Shown: in pieces, positions 10,001-18,585 of the stretch
How positions within the stretch are numbered: position 1 is the first letter of the stretch
Layout: every line of letters starts with the position of its first letter
Source of the DNA: Azospirillum sp. 412522
GTDB lineage: Bacteria; Pseudomonadota; Alphaproteobacteria; Azospirillales; Azospirillaceae
DNA: 64,000 bases
Direction of reading: 5' to 3'
Assembly (NCBI RefSeq): GCF_019805165.1
Contig: NZ_RWIJ01000101.1
Span: 179,063-243,062, forward strand
Notes under the pieces: model-generated
What the model was told of the DNA's origin: nothing
Databases searched by the model: none
Seen by the model: the letters and a program-made list of their open reading frames with translations, nothing else
Program-made: the position numbers and the translations under genes

Positions 10001-13000
10001 CTGACCATCCAGTCCGGCGGCACGCTGGCGGTCGATCTGGTCAGCACCAGCAGCTACGACCAGGTGGCGGTCACCGGCGCGGTCGACGTCAGCAGCGCCA
10101 CCCTGACCACCGGCGGCAGCTACACCCCGGTCAAGACGACCAGCGGCGACAGCTTCGCCATCGTCACCAACGACGGCAGCGACGCGGTCACCGGCAGCTT
10201 CAACGGGCTGGCGTCCGGGGCGTCGATCACGCTGAACAGCGGGTCGATCACCATCAGCTATGCCGCCGGCAGCAACGGCAACGACGTCGTGCTGACCGGG
10301 CCGGTCAACCAGGCGCCGGCGCTGGGCGGCTTCACCACCGCGGGCACGGTCAACGACAACGCCACCACCACGCCCTTCGGCAGCGTGACGGTGACCGACG
10401 CCGACGACACCACCGGCACCTTCACCGTCACCATCACCTACACCGCGGCCAACGGCACGCTGTCCAGCGCCGGCGGCGGGCTGACCGGCAGCGCCGGCAG
10501 CTATACGCTGACCGCCACCACGCCCAGCGGACTGCAGGCCCTGCTGCGGGCGCTGGTCTTCACCCCCACCAACAACCAGGTGGTGCCCGGCAGCACGGTG
10601 GCGACCAGCTTCACCCTGACCGCCAGCGACGGAACGACCAGCAGCAGCGCCAACAGCAGCACGTCGTTCACCACCACCTCGATCAACGACGCGCCGACCG
10701 ACATCGCCCTGTCGAACAGCTCGGTCAGCGTCTATGACGGCAGCAGCGCCACGGTCGGCACGCTGTCGGCGACCGACGCCGACACCGGCCAGACCCTCAC
10801 CTACAGCCTGGTCGGCGGCAGCGGCAGCACCGACAACAGCCTGTTCACCATCTCCGGCACCTCGCTTGTGGCCAACGACGCCTCCACCCTGACCGCCGGG
10901 CAGAGCTATTCGGTCCGCGTGCAGGTCAGCGACGGCACCACGACCTACGAGAAATCTTTCACCATCAGCGTGAACAACGACCTGGTGGTGGACGTGCTCG
11001 CCGTCGACAGCAGCGCGCCGGCCGGCACCTACAGCGCCGACAAGGCCGACGGCGGCGGCCTGGATTTGCGGGAGGCGATCACGATCGCCAACGCCTTCCT
11101 CAACACCAACCCGTCGAGCACCGTCACCATCCGCTTCGACGGCACGCTGACCGGCACCATCACGCTGCCCACCAGCCTGGCGGTGAGGAGCGGTGTGGCC
11201 TTGGCGATGGACAGCACGTCCGACAACCTGTCGCTCATCATCCAGGGCGTCAGCAGCAGCCTGACGATGGCCGGCACGCTCAACGTCAGCGTCGCCACCG
11301 GCGACACGCTGACCATCAACAACGTGCTGGCCGGCAGCGGAGCGGGGCTGACCAAGACCGGCGCCGGCACGCTGGCGCTGGGCGGCAACAACAGCTACAC
11401 CGGCGCCACCACCGTCAGCGGCGGCGGACTGACCATCAACGGATCGATCGACGTCAACAGCGCGGTGTCGGTGGGATCCGGCACGACGCTGACGGTGGGT
11501 GCCAGTACGCTGGAGATCGGCTCGCTGGCCGGGGCCGGCACCGTGGCCGTCGCCTCCGGCAAGGAGTTGACCGTCGGAAGCTCGAACGCTTCCACCAGCT
11601 TCTCGGGCAACTTCAGCGGCGCCGGCGACCTGATCAAGATGGGCAGCGGCACGATGACGCTGTCGGGCACCAGCAGCGGCAGCTTCAGCGGCACCACGGC
11701 GGTGAGGGAGGGCACGCTGAGCGTCGCCGGCGACGCCAACCTGGGCAGCGGCACCGTGACGCTGAACGGCGGCACGCTGACGGTGACCGGGGCGGACACC
11801 ATCGACAACGCCATAGCGCTGGGAAGCAACGGCGGCACCGTCAGCAACGGCAGCGCGCTCACCCTGTCCGGCGCGATCTCCGGCACCAGCACGCTGACCA
11901 AGGCCGGCGGCGGCACGCTGACCCTGTCTACCGCGACCAGCAACGGCTCGGCCTGGAACCTGTCGGTCGACGACGGCACGGTGTCGGTCGATTCGGCCTC
12001 CCGCCTCGGCACCGGATCGATCACGCTGTCCGACGGCACGCTGAGCGTCACCGGCACCACCACGCTGGTCAATGCCGTGGCGATCACCAACGCCAACGCC
12101 AAGATCGACGTGACCGGCAGCGCCACCGCGACGTTCAGCGGCGTGCTGTCCGGATCGCTGGGGCTGGCCAAGACCGGCACCGGCACTCTGGCGCTGTCCA
12201 ACGCCGCCAACACCTACAGCGGCGCCCTGTCGATCCTGGGCACGCTGGAGCTGCAGAGCGCCCTGTCGGCCTCCTCCTTCACCCTCGGCAACTCCAGCGC
12301 GGTGCTGGCCTTCAACAACAGCTCGGCGATGACGGTCTCGGCCAGCATCAGCGGCCAGGGCACGGTGACCAAGAGCGGGACCGGAACGGCGACGCTGAGC
12401 GGCGCCAACACATGGTCGGGCGGGACCACGCTTTCGGCCGGCAAACTGTCGGTCGCCGGTTCCGGCAACATCGGTGGCGGCGCCATCACCATGGCCGGCG
12501 GCACGCTCGCCCTGTCCGGCACCACGACGCTGGCCAATGCCATCGACTTCTCGGGCAACTCGACGATCGAGGTCAGCAACTCCGGCACCACGGCGACGCT
12601 GAGCGGCGCGCGCTCCGGGTCGGGCGGGCTGACCAAGACCGGCGGCGGCGCATTGACGCTGGGCAGCACCAGCTCGTCCCAGCACACCCATACCGGCGGC
12701 ATCACGGTGTCGGCCGGCACGCTGACCGCTGCCGGCGGGTGGGCGATCGGCGACGATTCCACGGTGACGATGTCCGGTTCGTCGGTCTTCGTCCTGTCCG
12801 CCAGCGAGACCATCGCCGGCCTGAGCGGCATCAGCACGAACGCCGTGACGCTTGGCGCCTACACGCTGACGGTCGGCGGCAGCGGCAGCACCACCTTCTC
12901 CGGCGCGATCAACGGCACCGGCGGCCTGACCAAGACCGGCGCCGGCACGCTGACCCTGGCGGGCACCAGCACCTACAGCGGCGCCACCACCGTCAACGGC

Positions 13001-16000
13001 GGCGGGCTGACGATCAGCGGAGCGCTCGGCAGCAGCACCGCGGTGACGGTCGCGTCGACCGCGACGATGACGGTGGACGCGGCCTCGCTGGAGATCGGCT
13101 CGCTGGACGGCGCCGGCACCGTCGCCATCGCCTCCGGCAAGGGGCTGTTCGTCGGCGGAAGCAACGCTTCGACCAGCTTCTCGGGCATTTTCAGCGGGGC
13201 CGGCGGCCTGACCAAGATGGGCAGCGGCACGATGACGCTGTCGGGGGCCAACAGCACCAATTTCAGCGGCACCATGGCGGTGAGGGAAGGCACGCTGAGC
13301 ATCGCCGGCGACGCCAACCTGGGCAGCGGCGACGTGACGCTGAACGGCGGCACGCTGACGGTGACCGGGGTGGGCACGATCGACAACGGCTTCATCAATG
13401 GGGTGAACGGCGCCACGATCGACAACGCCGTCGCGGTGACGCTGTCGGGCGCCATTACCGGCAGCGGCAGCCTGACCAAGACCGGCAGCGGCACGCTGAC
13501 CCTGTCGAATGGCGCAAACAGCTATTCCGACAGCACCACCGTGTCGGCCGGCACGCTGCTGGTGACAGGGGCGCTGACCGGCACCAGCGGGGTTTCGGTG
13601 CAGTCGGGGGCGACGCTGGGCGGGACCGGCACCATCTTCGCCTCCGGCTCCAACCAGGTGACGATCGCCTCCGGCGCGACCCTGGCGCCGGGCGTGTCGG
13701 GAAGCAACAACGGCATCGGCACGCTGACGATCAACGGCAACCTGCGGCTGAGCGGCACGCTGGCGGCGGAGATCGGCGGCGGCGGCGGGGTGGGCGGCAC
13801 CGATTACGACCAGGTGGTGGTCAACGGCACCGTCAGCCTGAACGGCGGCCCCCTCACCGTCAGCCGGGTCAACGGCTATACGCTGACCAACGGGGCGACC
13901 TACCGCATCATCGACAATGACGGCAGCGACGCGATCGCCGGCACGTCCGGCATTTTCGGCACCATCGCCGAAGGCACCGACACGACCAGCAACGGCGACA
14001 TCTACACCGTCAGCTACCTGGGCGGCACCGGCAACGACGCGGTGCTGACCGCCGTGGTGAACCCGACGGTGTCCTCGGTGTCGGCGACGACCGCCGACGG
14101 CAGCTACAAGGCCGGCGACACCATCTCGATCACCGTCACCTTCAACCGGGCGGTCACGGTGACCGGCACGCCGACGCTGTCGCTGGGCACCGGGCGGACG
14201 GCCAGCTATTCCAGCGGGTCGGGCGGCACCATCCTGACCTTCACCTATACGGTGCAGGCCGGCGACACCTCGGCCGACCTCGACTACGCCTCCACCGGCG
14301 CACTGGCGCTGAACGGCGGCACGATCGCCGACAGCTCCAGCAGCCTGGCCGCCCTCCTGACCCTGGCGACGCCGGGGGCGGCGAATTCGCTGGGCGCCAA
14401 CAAGGCGATCGTCATCGACACCACGGCGCCAAGCGCGCCGACCGCCCCGGACATGACGGCGGGCACCGACAGCGGCGGCTCTAGCACCGACAACGTCACC
14501 AGCAACACCACGCCGACCTTCACCGGCACGGCGGAGCCCAACAGCACGGTGACGCTGTACGACACCGACGGCACCACGGTGCTGGGCACCGGCACGACCG
14601 ACGGCTCCGGCAACTATTCGGTCACCGCCACCACGGCCCTGACGTCGGGCGCGCACACCCTCACCGTCAAGGCGACGGACGCGGCCGGCAACGTCTCCAG
14701 CGTCTCGGGGGGGCTGTCGGTCACCATCGACACCAGCGCGCCGGCGGCACCGGGCACGCCGGTCCTGCCGGCGGCGAGCGACACCGGCATCTCCGGCAGC
14801 GACGGCATCACCGGGACCGCCACCCCGACGATCACCGGCACGGCGGAGCCCAACAGCACGGTGACGCTGTACGACACCGACGGCACCACGGTGCTGGGCA
14901 CCGGCACGGCGGACGGCTCCGGCAACTATTCGGTCACCGCCACCACCCTGTCGACCGGGCCGCACACCCTCACCGTCAAGGCGACGGACGCGGCCGGCAA
15001 CGTCTCCACCGCCTCGCCGGGGCTGTCGGTGACGGTGGACACCACGGCGCCGACGGTGACGGGCGTCACCTCCTCCACCGCCGACGGCAGCTACAAGGCC
15101 GGCGACATCATCTCGATCCAGGTCAGCCTGTCCGAGGCGGTGATCGTCAGCGGGACGCCGACCATCACGCTGAGCAACGGACGGACCGCCACCTATTCCG
15201 GCGGATCGGGCGGCACCACCCTGACCTTCACCTACACGGTGCAGGACGGCGACACCTCGACCGACCTCGACTACGCCTCCACCGGGGCTCTGGCGCTGAA
15301 CGGCGGCACGATCACCGACACCGCCGGCAACGACGCGACGACGACCCTGCCGGCGGTCGGCGGCGGATCGTCGCTGGGCGGCACCAAGAACATCGTCATC
15401 GACACCACGGCGCCGACGGTGTCGTCGGTGTCGGTGCCGACCGGCGGCATCTACAAGACCGGCGACGTGATGGAGTTCACCGTCGCCTTCTCGGAGGCGG
15501 TGACGGTGACGGGCAGCCCGACGCTTCCGATCACGCTGGACGACGGCACGGTGGTGCAGGCGGCCTACGTGTCTGGATCGGGGGGGAGCAGCCTGACCTT
15601 CCGCTACACGGTGCAGGGGGGCTTGAGCGACAGCGACGGCGTCCGCCTGGTCTCGGCCCTGAGCGGCGGCACGATCACCGATCTGGTCGGCAACACCGCC
15701 ATCCGCACGCTGAACAGCGTCGCCGACACCGCGGGCGCCCGGATCGACAGCATCGCCCCGACGGTGACCAACGTCACGTCCAGCACCGCGAACGGCACCT
15801 ACACCACCGGCGAGACCATCTCGATCCAGGTGACCTTCAGCGAGGCGGTGAGCGTCAGCGGCACGCCGACCCTGGCCCTGAACACCGGCCGCACCGCCAC
15901 CTACAGCAGCGGGTCCGGCACCGGCACGCTGACCTTCACCTACACGGTGCAGGCCGGCGACACCAGCGCCGACCTGGACGCCATCGGCACGTCGGCGCTG

Positions 16001-18499
16001 ACCGGATCGATCACGGACATCGCCGGCAATGCCGGAACCCTGACCCTGGCGATGCCGGGAGACGTCCGGTCGCTGGGGCTGAGCAAGGACATCGTCATCG
16101 ACACCACGGCGCCGTCGATCCGCGGCGTCGTCGCGCCCGCCGACGGCCTGTATGGCGTCGGCAAGACGCTGAGCTTCTACATCCAGGTCAGCGAGGTGGT
16201 GATCGTCAACGGCACCCCGACGATCACGCTGGACATCGGCGGCCAGACCCGCCAGGCGGTCTACAACCCGACGGCCAGCAGCGGGACGGTCCTGCGCTTC
16301 GACTATGTGGTGCAGGCGGGCGACAGCGACACCGACGGCATCGCCGTCACCGGGCTGAACTACAATGGCGGCAGCATCACCGACCGCGCCCGCATCCCGC
16401 TGTCCCCGGCGCTGACCGGCGTGCCGGGCCTGCAGAACGTCCTGGTCGACACCGTGGCCCCGGACACCCCCTCGGTCCCGGTGCTGGCGTCCGGACAGGA
16501 CACCGGTACCTCTCCCACCGACGGGGTGACCAACATCAGCCGCCCCACCCTGAGCGGCACGGCGGAGGCCGGCTCCACCGTCACCGTCCTGGTCGACGGC
16601 CTGGCGGTCGGCACCACCATCGCCGGCTCCGACGGCAGCTGGAGCTTCACGCCGGCCAATCCGCTGGCCGACGGCACCCATGCCGTTACCAGCCGGGCGA
16701 CCGACCAGGCCGGCAACAGCAGCGGCACCTCGGCGGCACTGACGCTGACCATCGACAGCACGGCGCCGGTCCTGTCGACCCCGGCCCTCTCCGGAGTCGA
16801 CAACACGGCCAACGTCGTCTCCACCACCCGTCCGACCCTGACCGGCACCGCCGATCCGAACAGCACGGTCACCGTCATCGTCGACGGCATCGCCGTGGGC
16901 ACGGCCACGACAGGCAGCGACGGGAGCTGGAGCTTCGCCGTCACCACCCCGCTGGCCGACGGCGCCCACAGCGTCGTCACCACCGCCACCGACAGCGCCG
17001 GCAACATCGGCCGGTCGGGCACGCTGAGCCTGACCGTCGACACCCAGGCCCCGACGGTGTCCGCCGGCGGGACCGCTCCCACGCTGAGCGCCGGCGGCAC
17101 GGCGACGCTCGGCTCCGCGGTTTCGCTGTCGGACGCCAGCTCGCTGAACCGGGTGACGGTGACGCTGACCGACGCCCGCAGCGGCGACGAGCTGGTGATC
17201 GGCACCCTGCCGGCCGGCATCACCGCGACCCGCGACGGCACCAGCATCGTGCTCAGCGGCGTGGCGTCCGCCGCCGACTATCAGGCCGCGGTGCGGGCGA
17301 TCGGGCTGCGGTCGAGCGCCGGCGACCCGAGCTTCGCCGGCGCGGCGACCAGCCGGTCGATCAGCATCCAGGCCCGTGACCTCGTCGGCAACAGCTCGAC
17401 CGCGACCACGGTGACGGTCGCGGTGGCCCGCGGCACGACGACGGTCACGACCACCACCCCGACCCCGACCACCGGCGTCAACACGACCAACACCCCGGCG
17501 ACGACCACGCCCGTCACCGGCAGCGGCAACGGTCCGTCACAATCCGGCAGCTCGGGCATCGCCTCCTCGTCGAACGGCCCGTCCTCCAACGGGGCATTGA
17601 TCGGGTCCGGCACCGGCGGGTCCGGGCCGAGCCTGCCGGGCGGCGGCACCAACAGCGGCGGCGCCAGCCTCGGCGGTTCGTCCAGCACGGACGCCGGTCG
17701 GTCGGTGACGCTGAACAACATCGGCGGCGGTTCGTCCAGCACGGACGCCGGTCGGTCGGTGACGCTGAGCAACATCGGCGGCGGCTCGTCCAGCACGGAC
17801 GCCGGTCGGTCGGTGACGCTGAACAGCATCGGCGGCGGCTCGTCCGGGTCCTCCGGCTCCGGCAGCGGGCTGGGGGGGAGCGGCCTCGGCGGTGGCCTGG
17901 GGAGCGCTTTGGGCAGCGGTCTGGGCGGCAACCTCGGCGGTGGCGGCCTGGGTGGGAATACCCTGGGCACCGGCACGGGCGGCACTGGTCTGGGCGGCAA
18001 CGGTCTGGGCGGCCCTCAGGGCACCGGTCCCAACGGTCAGGGTGCTCCCGGCCAGACCGGCACGCCCGGCAATGGCCAAGCCAATGGCCAGGGGCAAAAC
18101 CAGGGTCAGGGTCAGGAACGGGGCAATGGCACCGGGCAGGGCCGTGGCCCGACGGCCGGGCAGCCGGGCTCCGGACAGCCGGCACCCCAGGGGCAGAGCC
18201 AACAGGGTCAACAAGGTCAGGGCCAACAGGGTCAGGGCGAGCCCCAGAACCAGCAGACCCTGCAAAACCAGGGGCAAAACCCGGGGCAAAACCAGGGCGC
18301 TCCCCAGGATGGTGGCGGCACCCCGGCGGACGGCAGCGGCCAGCCGGCGGAGCAGGGGGCGGACAAGCGCGCCGAGACCATGCCGGCCTCTCCCGGCTTC
18401 GCCCGCCAGGTCGCCCGCGCCCATGGCGGACCGGCCGGCGCCGCCGACCTGCTGGCCGCGCTCGCCAGCCACGTCCTGCCCGACAGCTGGGCCGCCTGA
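4070..18499 (+). CDS. Giant repetitive DUF4347 adhesin (4809 aa)
   Basis: A surface or secreted adhesin. After a leader containing the LESRFMFDAAGA signature (about residues 42-53), typical of giant proteobacterial DUF4347 proteins, comes the DUF4347 domain (about 113-268). The stalk follows: Ig- and cadherin-like modules (460-1040), a first block of autotransporter-type beta-strand (PATR) repeats (1120-2080), cadherin-like modules, a second PATR block (2420-3330), then about 1000 residues of Ig-like repeats. Next are three copies of an 18-residue repeat, a Gly-rich and Gln-rich low-complexity tail (about 4457-4753) and a short non-repetitive C-terminus. There is no Sec signal peptide and no outer-membrane barrel, so export through the downstream TolC/HlyD/M50 genes is inferred. 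The ribosome site GGAGAGGTGGGG fixes the start. The stop codon lies in the loop of a 12-bp hairpin. Confidence 0.95.
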   Translation: MDSIFTQGRTGSRNLAKASGTDQRPGARSATVKAPLAIALESRFMFDAAGAATAAGDPAADHHADPAAANPDGHTADVAQKDVATPAPAAAMAAPPSGPVEVRAVDPVRNDGRKEVVFILSDVADYQSFVDGAKSGVEIVLLDASKDGLTQMAQWAQSHQGYDAIHVVSHGSEGTVNLGSLVLDSQTLATRSADVAALGSALNPDGDLLLYGCEVAGHAGQSFVTALAGISGADVAASNDLTGSSALGGNWILETKVGSIETAVAFSDASLARYDSLLVTDSVTFNSGVTGSLTSTVTVTTTDFGNVVFKLTDSGLTTAFGSLAAPSSAAVLDNADPGSSSKGLVINIDPTTSPVPNQPDYFVFATSNGSNFRFDSIDIFDFNSQGYSVIIVGYRDGVQQQSQTVTDTDLGNSPTVTLSADFNNVDEIRLYTSGGSSPDNPLELGFDNVILKSPVASGPPPTVTDANISISGATGTGGTYKIGDTVTATWDNTAAGDNNSGISGVTVDFSQFGGGTAVTATESSGVWTATYVITSGSVDGTNKNVSVKATKSDGGNATTADTSNATVDGVMPSVQSVSVTGSPAATATSVTFRVTFSESVSGVTTDDFQLTATGSASGTIASISGSGTTRDITVNGISGDGTLRLDLKSGTDIVDAAGNGNNSGGHIAAYSSGSAHTADLAGPSFSSSATQSVAENTTAVVTLAASDTNAPITYSIVGGADSGKFTLSSGALSFTSAPNYESPTDSDSDNVYVVTVRATDALGNTTDRTFNVTVTNVNETPTDITLSNATLTTSAATSAATVGSLTTADPDTGQSHTYTLVSGTGSTDNASFSISGSNLVVGSSPLSAGTYSVRVRATDNGSGTLFYEKAFTITVSANAAPVISDLNGDTKSWGGVGGTVFLDTFSVNTGVASVTDAENDQADWGGGSLTVQRATGGAWSADVFAFSTIYFVDTPTNATSGTLRYYTQANGTSFASYTNANGVLTITLNSSATTAMVSSLFSGITYRNDTPAGDATIRFTLDDGHSASTTADVTVTTDFIYVTGTGDGSIVDVTDGVGLREAVAIASGQTGTQTIVFDSGLAGGTITLGSNLAIGENITFDADAASGLTITNSTITVASGTTLTLTNGSSDTLSIASKITGSGAITKTGTGTATLSGGNDYSGATSVSDGTLTVNGGIGDSSAVTVASGATLNLSGAETIGSLTGTGAITLGGNTLTAGGDNTSTSFDGIISGTGGLAKAGTGTLTLTGTNSYTGTTTVSAGTLELNSSAGTAIADGSAVTLSGGTLKLSSATETIGTLSGASGTLALGGNALTVTQASNGTFSGAITGTSSGSLTLNAAANSTSLTLDGTTNSTGFAGGITVTKGWLQVSADSNLGTGTLTLNGGTLRLSATAATISNAVAIGSSGGTISVAPSGGNLTLSGVLSGSGNLIKAAGGDLTLSGNNSGFSGAFTINSGTVTVSHANALGDATGGTTVADGAALVLSGGITIAENLTLSGSGVSSGGALVSASGTNTVSGTVTLNADATVTATSALTVSGVVSGGNALTKAGTGTLTLSGDNSYSGATTVSAGTLVAGHANALGTTAAGTTVGSGAAVEIANGITLAENFSIAGTGVGSTGALTVASGSTVTLSGTVTLTADASIGGAGTLTVSGVVSGSNALTKVGSGTLTLSGNNSYSGATTVSGGTLVAGHANALGTTAAGTTVSSGAAVEIANGITLAENFSIAGTGVGSTGALTVASGSTATVSGTVTLTANAGIGGVGTLTVSGAIGGSFNLTKPGAGTLTLSGNNSYTGTTTISAGTLIAAHDNALGTTAGGTTVSSGATLALADGITLAEALTIGGVGVSSAGALQVTSGSATVSGAITLSGNTTIGVSGTGLTLSNAIGGAFNLVKDGTGTLTLSGTNTYTGTTTVGAGTLTVTGTLNGSSAGAVTVGTGGTLAGTGTVNGGLTVQSGGTLSPGIAGTNSGVGTLTVNGGLTIQSGGTLAVDLVSTSSYDQVAVTGAVDVSSATLTTGGSYTPVKTTSGDSFAIVTNDGSDAVTGSFNGLASGASITLNSGSITISYAAGSNGNDVVLTGPVNQAPALGGFTTAGTVNDNATTTPFGSVTVTDADDTTGTFTVTITYTAANGTLSSAGGGLTGSAGSYTLTATTPSGLQALLRALVFTPTNNQVVPGSTVATSFTLTASDGTTSSSANSSTSFTTTSINDAPTDIALSNSSVSVYDGSSATVGTLSATDADTGQTLTYSLVGGSGSTDNSLFTISGTSLVANDASTLTAGQSYSVRVQVSDGTTTYEKSFTISVNNDLVVDVLAVDSSAPAGTYSADKADGGGLDLREAITIANAFLNTNPSSTVTIRFDGTLTGTITLPTSLAVRSGVALAMDSTSDNLSLIIQGVSSSLTMAGTLNVSVATGDTLTINNVLAGSGAGLTKTGAGTLALGGNNSYTGATTVSGGGLTINGSIDVNSAVSVGSGTTLTVGASTLEIGSLAGAGTVAVASGKELTVGSSNASTSFSGNFSGAGDLIKMGSGTMTLSGTSSGSFSGTTAVREGTLSVAGDANLGSGTVTLNGGTLTVTGADTIDNAIALGSNGGTVSNGSALTLSGAISGTSTLTKAGGGTLTLSTATSNGSAWNLSVDDGTVSVDSASRLGTGSITLSDGTLSVTGTTTLVNAVAITNANAKIDVTGSATATFSGVLSGSLGLAKTGTGTLALSNAANTYSGALSILGTLELQSALSASSFTLGNSSAVLAFNNSSAMTVSASISGQGTVTKSGTGTATLSGANTWSGGTTLSAGKLSVAGSGNIGGGAITMAGGTLALSGTTTLANAIDFSGNSTIEVSNSGTTATLSGARSGSGGLTKTGGGALTLGSTSSSQHTHTGGITVSAGTLTAAGGWAIGDDSTVTMSGSSVFVLSASETIAGLSGISTNAVTLGAYTLTVGGSGSTTFSGAINGTGGLTKTGAGTLTLAGTSTYSGATTVNGGGLTISGALGSSTAVTVASTATMTVDAASLEIGSLDGAGTVAIASGKGLFVGGSNASTSFSGIFSGAGGLTKMGSGTMTLSGANSTNFSGTMAVREGTLSIAGDANLGSGDVTLNGGTLTVTGVGTIDNGFINGVNGATIDNAVAVTLSGAITGSGSLTKTGSGTLTLSNGANSYSDSTTVSAGTLLVTGALTGTSGVSVQSGATLGGTGTIFASGSNQVTIASGATLAPGVSGSNNGIGTLTINGNLRLSGTLAAEIGGGGGVGGTDYDQVVVNGTVSLNGGPLTVSRVNGYTLTNGATYRIIDNDGSDAIAGTSGIFGTIAEGTDTTSNGDIYTVSYLGGTGNDAVLTAVVNPTVSSVSATTADGSYKAGDTISITVTFNRAVTVTGTPTLSLGTGRTASYSSGSGGTILTFTYTVQAGDTSADLDYASTGALALNGGTIADSSSSLAALLTLATPGAANSLGANKAIVIDTTAPSAPTAPDMTAGTDSGGSSTDNVTSNTTPTFTGTAEPNSTVTLYDTDGTTVLGTGTTDGSGNYSVTATTALTSGAHTLTVKATDAAGNVSSVSGGLSVTIDTSAPAAPGTPVLPAASDTGISGSDGITGTATPTITGTAEPNSTVTLYDTDGTTVLGTGTADGSGNYSVTATTLSTGPHTLTVKATDAAGNVSTASPGLSVTVDTTAPTVTGVTSSTADGSYKAGDIISIQVSLSEAVIVSGTPTITLSNGRTATYSGGSGGTTLTFTYTVQDGDTSTDLDYASTGALALNGGTITDTAGNDATTTLPAVGGGSSLGGTKNIVIDTTAPTVSSVSVPTGGIYKTGDVMEFTVAFSEAVTVTGSPTLPITLDDGTVVQAAYVSGSGGSSLTFRYTVQGGLSDSDGVRLVSALSGGTITDLVGNTAIRTLNSVADTAGARIDSIAPTVTNVTSSTANGTYTTGETISIQVTFSEAVSVSGTPTLALNTGRTATYSSGSGTGTLTFTYTVQAGDTSADLDAIGTSALTGSITDIAGNAGTLTLAMPGDVRSLGLSKDIVIDTTAPSIRGVVAPADGLYGVGKTLSFYIQVSEVVIVNGTPTITLDIGGQTRQAVYNPTASSGTVLRFDYVVQAGDSDTDGIAVTGLNYNGGSITDRARIPLSPALTGVPGLQNVLVDTVAPDTPSVPVLASGQDTGTSPTDGVTNISRPTLSGTAEAGSTVTVLVDGLAVGTTIAGSDGSWSFTPANPLADGTHAVTSRATDQAGNSSGTSAALTLTIDSTAPVLSTPALSGVDNTANVVSTTRPTLTGTADPNSTVTVIVDGIAVGTATTGSDGSWSFAVTTPLADGAHSVVTTATDSAGNIGRSGTLSLTVDTQAPTVSAGGTAPTLSAGGTATLGSAVSLSDASSLNRVTVTLTDARSGDELVIGTLPAGITATRDGTSIVLSGVASAADYQAAVRAIGLRSSAGDPSFAGAATSRSISIQARDLVGNSSTATTVTVAVARGTTTVTTTTPTPTTGVNTTNTPATTTPVTGSGNGPSQSGSSGIASSSNGPSSNGALIGSGTGGSGPSLPGGGTNSGGASLGGSSSTDAGRSVTLNNIGGGSSSTDAGRSVTLSNIGGGSSSTDAGRSVTLNSIGGGSSGSSGSGSGLGGSGLGGGLGSALGSGLGGNLGGGGLGGNTLGTGTGGTGLGGNGLGGPQGTGPNGQGAPGQTGTPGNGQANGQGQNQGQGQERGNGTGQGRGPTAGQPGSGQPAPQGQSQQGQQGQGQQGQGEPQNQQTLQNQGQNPGQNQGAPQDGGGTPADGSGQPAEQGADKRAETMPASPGFARQVARAHGGPAGAADLLAALASHVLPDSWAA
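8393..9772 (+). repeat. Four tandem 345-bp units in the adhesin
   Basis: The marker TCGGGC, at the start of the S-G-N/D-N-S motif, recurs at 8393, 8738, 9083, 9428 and 9773, exactly 345 bp (115 residues) apart. Units two and three are nearly identical, including the long shared stretch around AENFSIAGTGVGSTGAL, while the outer units have diverged. This is the first PATR block of the adhesin. The constant spacing indicates recent growth by unequal crossing-over in frame, so copy number is likely to vary between strains. Confidence 0.85.
14521..15050 (+). repeat. Near-identical Ig-like module pair in the adhesin
   Basis: Two successive Ig-like modules begin with the same DNA at 14521 and 14833, 312 bp (104 residues) apart. 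Both encode GTAEPNSTVTLYDTDGTT followed by VLGTGT. Identity extends over roughly 180 bases with few changes, then falls off. Further, more diverged Ig-like modules with the pattern VTGTPTL...GRTA...FTYTVQAGDTSADLD lie on both sides (about 14080-16100). Confidence 0.75.
17678..17839 (+). repeat. Three tandem 54-bp units in the adhesin C-terminal region
   Basis: Three almost perfect copies of a 54-bp unit start at 17678, 17732 and 17786. Each encodes the 18-residue repeat GGGSSSTDAGRSVTLNNI, with N/S changes near the end. A fourth start (TCGTCC at 17840) breaks off into a Gly/Ser linker. The copies differ at only a few bases, which points to recent duplication. Confidence 0.9.
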
Positions 18500-18512
18500 C
18501 GGCGGCCCAGCT
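18485..18512 (+). promoter_or_regulatory. 12-bp GC-rich hairpin over the adhesin stop codon
   Basis: A perfect 12-bp inverted repeat (arms 18485-18496 and 18501-18512, sequence AGCTGGGCCGCC and its complement) with a four-base loop that contains the TGA stop of the adhesin. No T-run follows directly (CCTCCCAACACC, then CTTTTT about 15 bases later), so it is not a classical intrinsic terminator. It could protect the adhesin mRNA end or reduce read-through into the export genes, setting their ratio. Confidence 0.6.
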
Positions 18513-18585
18513 CCTCCCAACACCTCTTTTTCCAGCATCGCTTTCCTCGTCCAATCCTTTTCCGCCGAACGGAATTGCTCCCGCC

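Noticed and set aside
8351..16969. A 2872-codon open frame antisense to the adhesin
   Set aside because: It mirrors the biased, repetitive codons of the plus-strand adhesin in high-GC DNA, shows only Arg/Gly/Ala-rich low-complexity text and has no ribosome site or domain.
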